DNA of 24,966 nucleotides from an uncultured Christensenella sp. (GTDB lineage: Bacteria > Bacillota > Clostridia > Christensenellales > UBA1242): the NCBI GenBank assembly GCA_905203645.1, contig CAJKWP010000012.1, positions 1 through 24,966 on the forward strand, written 5' to 3'. The translations under genes were made by a program, and so were the position numbers. Below the pieces are notes generated by a model. The model saw nothing but the letters and a program-made list of their open reading frames with translations, was not told the DNA's origin and did no database searches. Every line of letters starts with the position of its first letter. The first letter of the stretch is position 1. Positions 10,399-16,551 of the stretch are shown piece after piece.

Positions 10399-11193
10399 TT
10401 ATTCTTTCAAATTCCCAACTTTTCGGTTCAAACGAAATTTTATCACAGAGTATGTTGACCACAGAACATTGACCAAAATTGCAGTTGCAAAACATAAAAT
10501 CGACAGAAAACCAATCACGTCAAAAACACAAAGCAATACCAAGACCCCCACAAGAGAAACAAGTGTTACAAACGAACAAATCAAGCTTATAAGCGATTTT
10601 TTTGTTTCATCTTTTTCCATTACAGCCTTATCAAGTGAATCTGTTGTAGCATAAGAAATTTCAAACCCTTTCCACCTGTTCACTTTTGTCAAAAGCGAAC
10701 AATTTGGCAAGTTTTTCAAAACAGAAAGAGCAATGTTTCCAAAATAGACAAGACCAACATCCCCATCATAAAAATCAAATCCAAACAATGCCCTTGTTAT
10801 TTTATGCGATAACTTTGCAAAAAAATTGGTAATCTTGTTTGATTTTTTTTGTTTTTGAAACATTGCAATTTGAGCACCTTGTTTTCCCATTTCAATCAAA
10901 AAGTCCGAAAGGATTGTTGCGTAAACAAAATAATCGCGACACAAAACCAAACAATCGCCTTTTATGTGCTTGATTGTTTTGTTTATCATAAAATTTTCAC
11001 TTGCATTTTGTTCGTATTCGAAAATCCGAACATTGTCTTTGCCGTCTGCCAAGGCACGCAAATCTTCCAATTCGGGATTTTGTTCTTTTATTGCGAAGAC
11101 CATTTCAAAATCATCATACTTTTGCGAAAGCGTTTGATAAACCTTGTCCCAAAATATTTTTTTGTCAACTATTGAAAACAAAAAACTTATCAT
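10399..11193 (-). CDS. Divergent GT2-like (GtrB/DPM type) membrane protein
   Basis: A protein of 264 residues. Residues 1-185 follow the order of a polyprenyl-phosphate glycosyltransferase of family GT2: an opening beta strand, KGDCLVLCRDYF (79-89) at the place of the metal-binding DXD motif, and a stretch (about 130-150, HKITRALFGFDFYDGDVGLV) resembling the family's conserved region before the DxGDFRL motif. Two hydrophobic segments (about 201-222 and 225-247) end the protein, as in GtrB-type enzymes. The expected DXD reads CRD, and other catalytic residues are hard to find, so activity is doubtful. It begins 11 bp after the rpiB stop, with AAGGA 6 nt before ATG 11193, so it is co-transcribed with rpiB. 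Confidence 0.6.
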   Translation of the reverse strand: MISFLFSIVDKKIFWDKVYQTLSQKYDDFEMVFAIKEQNPELEDLRALADGKDNVRIFEYEQNASENFMINKTIKHIKGDCLVLCRDYFVYATILSDFLIEMGKQGAQIAMFQKQKKSNKITNFFAKLSHKITRALFGFDFYDGDVGLVYFGNIALSVLKNLPNCSLLTKVNRWKGFEISYATTDSLDKAVMEKDETKKSLISLICSFVTLVSLVGVLVLLCVFDVIGFLSILCFATAILVNVLWSTYSVIKFRLNRKVGNLKE

Positions 11194-11204
11194 TTTTTAT
11201 CCTT

Positions 11205-11624
11205 TTAAAATTTTTTCAATCTTTCAGCGTGTCTGCCACCTTCAAAATCAGTTGTCAAAAATTCTTTTATTATCCTTATAGCCTTCAACTTTGACATATA
11301 ATTCCCTGGCAAAATCAAAACGTTTGCATTGTTGTCACGCCTTGCCATTTTTGCATAAGTAACATTTGTGCAAAGAGCAGCCCTTATCTTTGGATTTCGA
11401 TTGGCACACATACTCATTCCAAGCCCTGTTCCACAAATAAAAATACCTACGTTTTGGTTGTTTTCCAAAACTTTTTTTATACCTGCCTTTGCAAAATCAG
11501 GATAATCAACCCTTTCAGTCGAATACGTGCCAACATCTATTGTAGTTATACTTTCATCATTAAAAAATTTTTTAATTTCTTCTTTGAGTTCATATCCCCT
11601 GTGATCGCAAGCCAAAATAATCAT
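11205..11624 (-). CDS. rpiB: RpiB/LacAB-family sugar-phosphate isomerase
   Basis: A protein of 139 residues, the normal length for ribose-5-phosphate isomerase B, which interconverts ribose 5-phosphate and ribulose 5-phosphate in the pentose phosphate pathway. The family signatures are ACDHRGYELK (5-14), ICGTGLGMSMCANR with the catalytic C64, and the phosphate-binding GGRHAER near the C-terminus. One oddity: the residue aligned with E. coli His99 (usually in an R-x-HNxxNVL motif), which assists ring opening, is D97 here (MARRDNNANVL). Substrate use may therefore differ, and LacAB-type galactose-6-phosphate isomerase activity is a less likely alternative. The start ATG 11624 follows an AGGGGTG site. 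It is first in a two-gene operon with the GT2-like gene. Confidence 0.88.
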   Translation of the reverse strand: MIILACDHRGYELKEEIKKFFNDESITTIDVGTYSTERVDYPDFAKAGIKKVLENNQNVGIFICGTGLGMSMCANRNPKIRAALCTNVTYAKMARRDNNANVLILPGNYMSKLKAIRIIKEFLTTDFEGGRHAERLKKF

Positions 11625-11645
11625 TTTACACCCCTATCATCGTTT

Positions 11646-11675
11646 ATTTTAAAATTTGTTCATACAAATTGTCAA
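11646..11675 (-). promoter_or_regulatory. Promoter of the rpiB operon
   Basis: On the minus strand a perfect TTGACA (11675-11670) is followed after 18 nt by TAAAAT (11651-11646). Transcription would start about 15 nt before the rpiB start codon. The promoter lies between tadA and rpiB, so rpiB does not depend on tadA transcription. Confidence 0.7.
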
Positions 11676-11735
11676 CCAAAACACAGACAATCATACATTT
11701 TGATTATATAAGATTTTCGACAAATATCAAAATTC

Positions 11736-12173
11736 TCATTTCCTTTTTTGTTTGAAAAAACTTGAAAGCAATTCGGAACATTCTTGCTGCATAATTTCGC
11801 CTTCAAATTGGCACGTATGATTAAGGCAACTTTGAGTCAAAATCTTTTCAAAAAGTTCTTTGTTTGGATTTGTTGCACCATAAAAGACCTTTCTTATCCT
11901 TGAATTTACTATTGCACCGGCACACATTGGACAAGGTATTGTCGTAACATAGATATCGCAATCACAAAGTCGCCAATCGCCCAACTTTTTGCACGCTTTT
12001 TGCAAAGCCAAAATTTCGGCATGATTGGTCGAAATTCTGCTGTTTTGACGGTTGTTGTATGCACGTGCCACAACCTTGCCGTCCTTTACAACAACGGCAC
12101 CAATCGGTATTTCACCCATGTCGAACGCTTTTTTTGCTTGTACAAGCGCAAGTTCCATAAATTTGTTTTCCAC
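11736..12173 (-). CDS. tadA: tRNA adenosine deaminase TadA
   Basis: A zinc-dependent deaminase that converts A34 to inosine in tRNA-Arg(ACG), allowing one tRNA to read CGU, CGC and CGA. It is 145 residues long if read from GTG 12173. H51 and E53 in HAE and C81/C84 in PCPMC form the zinc site and proton shuttle, and the ECSxLLSxFF-type C-terminal helix of TadA is present. The usual LE before PCPMC is TI here. I prefer GTG 12173 over ATG 12158 because the family starts a few residues before a conserved (Y/F)M-x-x-A-(L/I) motif, here KFMELAL. In addition, an extended -10 lies exactly 6 nt upstream of the GTG, which would give a leaderless message. ATG 12158 has only a distant GTGGA. It is divergent from engB. 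Confidence 0.92.
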   Translation of the reverse strand: MENKFMELALVQAKKAFDMGEIPIGAVVVKDGKVVARAYNNRQNSRISTNHAEILALQKACKKLGDWRLCDCDIYVTTIPCPMCAGAIVNSRIRKVFYGATNPNKELFEKILTQSCLNHTCQFEGEIMQQECSELLSSFFKQKRK

Positions 12174-12179
12174 AAAATT

Positions 12180-12188
12180 ATTTTAACA
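12180..12188 (-). promoter_or_regulatory. Extended -10 of tadA, placed for a leaderless mRNA
   Basis: On the minus strand TGT-TAAAAT (12188-12180) ends 6 nt before GTG 12173. The -35 region is poor (TTCTCT at 17 nt spacing). No Shine-Dalgarno sequence can fit between the -10 and this start codon. Confidence 0.5.
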
Positions 12189-12236
12189 CAAAAAAAACGC
12201 AAAGAGAATTGATTTGACAAAAAATTACACACAAAC

Positions 12237-12265
12237 TTGATTTTTGCGCACATTTGTGATATTCT
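12237..12265 (+). promoter_or_regulatory. engB promoter, placed for a leaderless mRNA
   Basis: TTGATT (12237-12242) is followed after 17 nt by TATTCT (12260-12265), preceded by TGA (extended -10). Only 7 nt separate the -10 from ATG 12273, so transcription should begin at or next to the A of the start codon. Confidence 0.55.
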
Positions 12266-12272
12266 TTTTGCC

Positions 12273-12860
12273 ATGGAGATAAAAAACAGCAAATTTTTGA
12301 AAAGTATAACAAAACTTGAAGATAAGCCCGTCGGTGACGTACCAGAAATTGCATTTGTTGGAAAAAGCAACGTTGGAAAAAGCAGTTTGATAAACAACTT
12401 GCTTGCCCACAAAATCGCAAAAACGTCGTCTGCACCTGGACGAACAAGGCTTATCAATTATTTTGCTGTCAACAACGATACATTGCGTTTTGTCGACTTG
12501 CCTGGATATGGTTACAACCTTGCGTCAAAACAAATAAGCAACGAATGGGACAATATGATTGGCAAATTTTTACTTGACAATCCAAATCTTAAACTTGTCA
12601 TATTTTTGGTTGATTGCAGACACAACCCAACAAATTTGGACAAACAAACACAAAAGTTTTTGTACAACAACGGCATCCCATTTTTGACTGTTGCGACAAA
12701 AACTGACAAAATCGCAAAAAGCAAAGTAAACAACCAACTTTTTCTTGTTGCAAAAGAATTGATGATTTCAAAATCAAATATAATCGCCTATTCTGTTGAA
12801 AACAACACAGGAAAAGCAAATTTGCTTGAAAAAATTGATACAATACTTGAAAATATTTAA
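12273..12860 (+). CDS. engB: Ribosome biogenesis GTPase EngB (YsxC/YihA)
   Basis: A 195-residue TRAFAC GTPase needed for late assembly of the 50S ribosomal subunit. The G1 motif is GKSNVGKSS (30-38), G3 is DLPGYG (75-80), G4 is TKTDK (142-146), and a G5-like SVENNTG lies near residue 175. The N-terminal PEIAFVGKSNVGKSS context is diagnostic of EngB rather than Era or Der. The start ATG 12273 matches the family N-terminus (MEIKNSKFLKS). There is no Shine-Dalgarno sequence upstream. The stop is 19 bp before walJ, so the two form an operon. Confidence 0.95.
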   Translation: MEIKNSKFLKSITKLEDKPVGDVPEIAFVGKSNVGKSSLINNLLAHKIAKTSSAPGRTRLINYFAVNNDTLRFVDLPGYGYNLASKQISNEWDNMIGKFLLDNPNLKLVIFLVDCRHNPTNLDKQTQKFLYNNGIPFLTVATKTDKIAKSKVNNQLFLVAKELMISKSNIIAYSVENNTGKANLLEKIDTILENI

Positions 12861-12879
12861 TTTCAACAAAGGATAAGAT

Positions 12880-13668
12880 ATGAGAATTTGCAATTTTTCG
12901 TCCGGAAGTGACGGAAACTGTACATACGTCGAAACAGACAACACAAAAATTTTGATTGATGCTGGAATTTCAGCCGCTCTGATAACAAAAAACCTTAACG
13001 AAATTGGCGTAAATCCATTTGATATCGATGGAATTTTTGTAAGTCATGAACACTTTGATCACATAAAAGGCATTGATGTGTTTTCAGCAAAATACAACAC
13101 AAAAGTATTTGCCCATGCAAATTGCTGGCAAGCATTGGAAGATAAGTTGAAAAAAGTCACTTCACAAAACAGACATTACTTTTTTGACAGCAGCGTCGAA
13201 CTCAAAAATTTCAACGTTTTCAGTTGCCCAGTTTCACATGACGCCAAATATACAGTCGGATACAAAGTTTCGGATGGAAAAAATCAATTTGCAATAATAA
13301 CTGACCTTGGGATTGTCACACCTGATATCATCGAGTTTTCAAAATCTTGCCCACTTGTGTATATTGAAGCGAATCACGATGTGCCTACCCTTCAAAAAAA
13401 TCCAAATTACAGTTTTTATTTGAAATCACGTATTTTGTCAAATCATGGTCACCTTTCAAACAATCAATCTGCACAAGCGATTGAACAAATGGCAATCAAT
13501 GGAACAAGACAATTTGTACTTTCGCATCTCAGCAAAGAAAACAACACACCCGAAATGGCATACAACACAATATGCAAGTATTTGCAAACCAAAGATATTA
13601 TTGAAGGAACCCATATCCGCATTGCTGTCGCAGATATCACGCGTGGCCCAATATTCAGACTTGAATAA
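12880..13668 (+). CDS. yycJ: WalJ/YycJ-family metallo-beta-lactamase-fold hydrolase
   Basis: A 262-residue MBL-fold protein of the YycJ/WalJ group, whose usual length is about 264. The opening SSGSDGNCTYVET, the metal-binding HEHFDH (56-61), the later SNHGHLSN and the near C-terminal FVLSHLSKENNTP place it in this family. Metal ligands H56, H58, D60 and H61 are intact. In Bacillus and its relatives WalJ is usually encoded with the WalRK two-component system and has been linked to coordination of cell division with replication. Here it instead follows engB, with AAAGGA 6 nt before ATG 12880. The molecular substrate is not established, and nuclease-like activity is a family-based inference. Confidence 0.88.
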   Translation: MRICNFSSGSDGNCTYVETDNTKILIDAGISAALITKNLNEIGVNPFDIDGIFVSHEHFDHIKGIDVFSAKYNTKVFAHANCWQALEDKLKKVTSQNRHYFFDSSVELKNFNVFSCPVSHDAKYTVGYKVSDGKNQFAIITDLGIVTPDIIEFSKSCPLVYIEANHDVPTLQKNPNYSFYLKSRILSNHGHLSNNQSAQAIEQMAINGTRQFVLSHLSKENNTPEMAYNTICKYLQTKDIIEGTHIRIAVADITRGPIFRLE

Positions 13669-13701
13669 ATTTCGAAAAAAACTTGACTTCCTTTTTCAAA
13701 C

Positions 13702-13740
13702 AAAAACAAGGCCTATTTTACTTTCAAGCCTTGTTTTTTT
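13702..13740 (+). terminator. Terminator of the engB-walJ operon
   Basis: The 11-bp stem AAAAACAAGGC/GCCTTGTTTTT (13702-13712 with 13728-13738) has a 15-nt loop and runs into T7. It lies 33 nt after the walJ stop codon. Confidence 0.85.
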
Positions 13741-13742
13741 GC

Positions 13743-13776
13743 AAAAAAAAAAAGCAGTTGAAACACTCAACTGCTT
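13743..13776 (-). terminator. Terminator of the TasA-like gene
   Basis: The 10-bp stem AAGCAGTTGA/TCAACTGCTT with a 5-nt loop is followed on the minus strand by about eleven T (plus-strand A run at 13743-13753). It sits 2 nt from the opposing walJ terminator, so the two operons are separated by back-to-back terminators. Confidence 0.88.
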
Positions 13777-13816
13777 GCCATACATTTTAAAATCGATTTA
13801 AAAAATTGTTATGTTA

Positions 13817-14410
13817 TTAGCCTGTAACCCTTGCGAAGTCAATAACCATTCCCAAGTTTGCAGAAATGTTTGCAGAAGCAACAGCTGGGTCAATTACAAG
13901 TGTAACTGTGATTGTTGCTGATGTGTTTGGAGCGATTGTAAATGTGCCCGCAGCAGCAACGGCACCATTGCCCTCAGAACCACCTGCAACAGTTGCAGCA
14001 AGCGTAGCACCTGTTGTGCCAGCAGTCAAAGCAGGAACTTGTGTTCCAAATGTTCCTTTGATAGAAACGTTTTCTTTGAAATCGTTCTTGATTGTTACAA
14101 CATATTTGTACGCAACGTTTTGGTCATCAAGCGTTTCGTCAACGTTTGCAGTTGCTTGTGCATTCTCATTTGATGTACCAGCACCCCATACGCCCTTTGT
14201 TACATCAACATTAGTAAGTGTAATACCGTCAAGGGCTGTACCTTTACCTTTTTGAATTGTTACAGTTGCATAAACGTTTTCTGCGTTAAATGAAACTGTA
14301 CCGGAAACAGTCAACTTTGGAGCTGAAGCTGCATAAACACCGAATGCCATAAGAGCAATGGCAAGACAGAGTGAAGCAACTGATGTAATCAGTTTAAATT
14401 TTCTTTTCAT
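13817..14410 (-). CDS. Small secreted beta-rich protein, TasA/SipW-substrate-like
   Basis: A 197-residue exported protein. The start ATG 14410 has a very strong AAGGGGG site 5-6 nt upstream. The signal peptide (MKRKFKLITSVASLCLAIAL, then MAFGVYAASA) resembles the SipW-dependent signals of TasA-type fibre proteins, with cleavage probably after VYA or ASA near residue 28-30. The mature part is low in complexity, rich in Ala, Thr, Val, Gly and Asn, and looks like alternating beta strands (SGTVSFNAENVYATVTI; TIAPNTSATITVTLVI). It has few charged residues and no membrane anchor. The coding sequence is visibly less AT-rich than its neighbours, and with the strong promoter, ribosome binding site and terminator this suggests high expression. 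A role as an extracellular fibre or surface-layer subunit is inference, and no signal peptidase is encoded nearby. Confidence 0.6.
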   Translation of the reverse strand: MKRKFKLITSVASLCLAIALMAFGVYAASAPKLTVSGTVSFNAENVYATVTIQKGKGTALDGITLTNVDVTKGVWGAGTSNENAQATANVDETLDDQNVAYKYVVTIKNDFKENVSIKGTFGTQVPALTAGTTGATLAATVAGGSEGNGAVAAAGTFTIAPNTSATITVTLVIDPAVASANISANLGMVIDFARVTG

Positions 14411-14726
14411 AGTTTTCCCCCTTAAAAATTTGTGTAAAAAATTACACCTTGCACAATTTTGAATTTTGGCGGTATGGCGACGCCTTTTCAAAATGTTGCA
14501 ATTTGTCTGTAATTTGACCTATGTAATTCAAATTACGCATTGATTGTACCTTAAATCTACAAAATTTGTCAAACAATTTGAAGTGTTTTTTTTATAGCAC
14601 GCCACTTTAAGATACTTACACTTGTATTTTGTCAAAAAATCAAACTATTATTCTTTTCCCCTTGTTTTTTTTGCAATTATTTTTTTATAAATAGTTTAAA
14701 CTCTTTTAAAATCTTCTTCTTGGTTT
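14411..14726. other. 316-bp non-coding gap: structured leader and weak htrA end signal
   Basis: No gene is visible here on either strand. The left part (14411-14536) is the predicted 126-nt leader of the TasA-like mRNA. It contains the hairpin GTGTAA/TTACAC (14432-14447) and a GC-rich GGCG/CGCC element around 14466-14485. The right part follows the htrA stop and contains a distant inverted repeat (14642-14649 with 14690-14697) before a T run on the minus strand, a weak terminator at best. Confidence 0.5.
14543..14572 (-). promoter_or_regulatory. Strong promoter of the TasA-like gene
   Basis: On the minus strand a perfect TTGACA (14572-14567) is followed after 18 nt by TACAAT (14548-14543). 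Transcription would start near 14536, giving a leader of about 126 nt, the longest in the window. Confidence 0.72.
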
Positions 14727-15845
14727 TTATTCCTTTACGTCCAATATTTCATCAACTGGATTCAAAGTTTCTTCGACCAAATCTTGTTGTTCTTGCAAAT
14801 TGGTTTGTCTTGTTTTGCATGGCACTTTCAGTTCAAAAATTTGCTCCCCACGTTGAATTGTCATAACTGCATCCATGCCAATCTTGCAATCATACATTGC
14901 CATTTTCAAATCCAAAAGCCTTTCAATGTCTTTTCCATTTATCTTCAAAATCACGTCGCCCTCTTGAAGTCCAGACAAACTTGCCGAGCCGTATTTGTCA
15001 AGGCTGATAACGTAAACACCCTTTTTCAAGTCAGTTTCGCCATAATAACTTGCTATGTCGGCATCAAATCCAAACACACCGATATACGGTGCAACGTAAT
15101 TGTTGTTTTGAACAACTTTTTCAGTGATTTTTTGTCCAACTTCAATTGGAATAGCAAAACCAATTCCTTCACCTTCACTCGCCTTCAAAGTGTTTATTCC
15201 AACAACTTTGCCGTCCAAAGTGATAAGTGGTCCTCCGCTGTTTCCAGGGTTAATGCTTGCATCATGCTGGATAAGGTTCTGCAAATAACTTGCTCCACCC
15301 ATACTGTCGACTTCCAAAGTACGATTGAGTGCACTTATAATCCCCTTTGTCACGGTATACTTGAATTGCAACGTAAGCGGTGTGCCGATTGCAAGTACTT
15401 CTTCACCGACTTTCAGATTTTTGCTGTTTCCACAATCAAGATAAGGCATGTTTTTTGAACTTTTGATAACCGCCATATCCAAACTGCTGTCCGACCAAAC
15501 CAATTTTGCACTCGCTTGTGACATATCTGCAAAGTAAACTGTGATTTGATTGCTGCTGTCTACCACGTGATGATTTGTAAGTATGTATCCATTTTCTGCA
15601 ATAGCAACACCGCTTCCAACACTGTAACCATTGGAAAGCGATGCCGAAATACCTACTACCGCACTTTTGACATTTTCTACCACTTCGGGAGCCGAAGCAT
15701 ATTGGGAAAGCGAAATTTTGCGCGGTGTCATATCAACACTTGTATCCAAGTTTGTTTGTGGAGTGAACCCAAGTGAAGAACATCCCCCACACAAAATTAA
15801 CATCGACATCAAACAAAACAAAATAATTTTTCTTATACTTTTCAT
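14727..15845 (-). CDS. htrA: HtrA/DegP-family trypsin-like serine protease with PDZ domain, lipoprotein
   Basis: A 372-residue surface quality-control protease. The N-terminus has a hydrophobic segment ending in ILCGGC, so C22 is probably lipidated, although Cys at -3 is unusual for a lipobox. The protease domain has an intact catalytic triad: H93 in TNHHVV, D123 in SLDMAVIK and S203 in GNSGGP. A single PDZ domain covers about residues 250-345 (GVYVISLDKYGSASLSGLQEGD, then VILKINGKDI), and an acidic Glu/Gln-rich tail ends the protein. HtrA degrades or refolds damaged exported proteins. Most Gram-positive HtrA proteins are anchored by a transmembrane helix, so the lipoprotein form is noteworthy. 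The start ATG 15845 follows an AGAGGT site 5 nt upstream. Confidence 0.93.
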   Translation of the reverse strand: MKSIRKIILFCLMSMLILCGGCSSLGFTPQTNLDTSVDMTPRKISLSQYASAPEVVENVKSAVVGISASLSNGYSVGSGVAIAENGYILTNHHVVDSSNQITVYFADMSQASAKLVWSDSSLDMAVIKSSKNMPYLDCGNSKNLKVGEEVLAIGTPLTLQFKYTVTKGIISALNRTLEVDSMGGASYLQNLIQHDASINPGNSGGPLITLDGKVVGINTLKASEGEGIGFAIPIEVGQKITEKVVQNNNYVAPYIGVFGFDADIASYYGETDLKKGVYVISLDKYGSASLSGLQEGDVILKINGKDIERLLDLKMAMYDCKIGMDAVMTIQRGEQIFELKVPCKTRQTNLQEQQDLVEETLNPVDEILDVKE

Positions 15846-15908
15846 ATTGTACCTCTGATTTATTTTGTTCAGTTTGTGATATGTTATTCAAAATAGGTAT
15901 AAGAATAC

Positions 15909-15932
15909 AAAAAATGCTCACTATGGAGCATT
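15909..15932 (-). terminator. Terminator of the tyrosine phosphatase gene
   Basis: The stem AATGCTC/GAGCATT with a 6-nt loop (15913-15919 with 15926-15932) is followed on the minus strand by a run of six T. It lies 42 nt after the phosphatase stop and before htrA. Confidence 0.8.
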
Positions 15933-15973
15933 CACTTTGAATATTTTTTTGATTGTAGTCCTTGTATTTGAAA

Positions 15974-16402
15974 TCAATTTGACAACTTTTTCAATCTTTC
16001 AATCAAAAGTTGTACATTTTGCAAAATTTGTTTTGCACAATTATCATAAACGTCTTGACCGCCGCCATAGGGGTCTTCTATATCGTTTCCGCCAAAGTCT
16101 TCAAAGCAAAGTACCGAAGGTTTGTTAAGTGCGTGTTTGAGTTGTTTTGTCATGGTTATATACAAAGTATTTGGCTCAAGTGTTTCAAGACGGGTTGTCT
16201 TTTTTGCACCACACGCAAAACCAATGGATTTCAACGCACGTTTTGCTTTGAGTTCCATATTGTTTCCATTTGCACAATCAAGCCCAGCAGATACTGCCTT
16301 CAACCCTTTCATTCCACTCTTTTTGTACAAATCGTTAAATATTTTTTCTGCCATTGGTGAACGACAAGTATTTCCCATACAAACGAAACAAATTTTTTTC
16401 AT
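15974..16402 (-). CDS. Low-molecular-weight protein-tyrosine phosphatase
   Basis: A 142-residue cytoplasmic phosphatase of the LMW-PTP family. The P-loop CX5R is present as CMGNTCRSP with C8 as nucleophile and R14 binding phosphate. The general acid D110 sits in the conserved DPYGGG near the C-terminus, and SAGL follows the second strand. In Bacillota such enzymes (YwlE- and YwqE/Wzb-like groups) act on phosphorylated arginine or on tyrosine kinases of capsule synthesis. The residue after the second P-loop position is Thr (NTC), a feature shared with the YwlE arginine phosphatase group, so protein-arginine phosphatase activity is possible. No kinase is encoded nearby. The ATG has no Shine-Dalgarno site, and an extended -10 lies 6 nt upstream. 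It is divergent from the CPBP pair. Confidence 0.93.
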   Translation of the reverse strand: MKKICFVCMGNTCRSPMAEKIFNDLYKKSGMKGLKAVSAGLDCANGNNMELKAKRALKSIGFACGAKKTTRLETLEPNTLYITMTKQLKHALNKPSVLCFEDFGGNDIEDPYGGGQDVYDNCAKQILQNVQLLIERLKKLSN

Positions 16403-16408
16403 ATATAT

Positions 16409-16437
16409 ACTTTAACAAATTCTTTGCAAAAAGTAAA
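16409..16437 (-). promoter_or_regulatory. Phosphatase promoter, placed for a leaderless mRNA
   Basis: On the minus strand TTTACT (16437-16432) is followed after 17 nt by TAAAGT (16414-16409), preceded by TGT. Only 6 nt separate the -10 from ATG 16402, and the interval is ATATAT, so no ribosome binding site is available. Confidence 0.45.
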
Positions 16438-16517
16438 ACACTTGTCAAAATTTGCAAAAAAAATTTATTTACTTTGCGAATGAATGCACTTTCTTTTTGT
16501 ATATATCATTATTATGT

Positions 16518-16545
16518 TTGATTTTTAGTTTTTTTTTGATATAAT
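16518..16545 (+). promoter_or_regulatory. Promoter of the first CPBP gene, placed for a leaderless mRNA
   Basis: TTGATT (16518-16523) is followed after 16 nt by a perfect TATAAT (16540-16545), preceded by TGA. ATG 16552 begins 6 nt after the -10, so transcription should start at or next to the start codon. Confidence 0.65.
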
Positions 16546-16551
16546 TGCCCT

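Noticed and set aside
12156..12158. ATG 12158 as the start of tadA
   Set aside because: It would cut into the conserved (Y/F)M-x-x-A-L N-terminal motif, and its only ribosome binding site candidate (GTGGA) is about 10 nt away; GTG 12173 fits the family and the promoter geometry better, although the ATG cannot be excluded.
13866..14255. A 129-codon Val/Ala-rich open frame on the plus strand opposite the TasA-like gene
   Set aside because: It mirrors the low-complexity Thr/Ala/Val repeats of the minus-strand gene, which has the promoter, signal peptide and terminator.
14442..14540. A 32-codon open frame beginning ATGCGTAATTTG on the minus strand in front of the TasA-like gene, which could be a leader peptide
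   Set aside because: Its ATG lies 2-3 nt after the -10 box, upstream of the predicted transcription start near 14536, and it has no ribosome binding site.
14784..15458. A 224-codon open frame on the plus strand opposite htrA
   Set aside because: It is antisense to an intact HtrA with a full catalytic triad, lacks a ribosome binding site and resembles no family.
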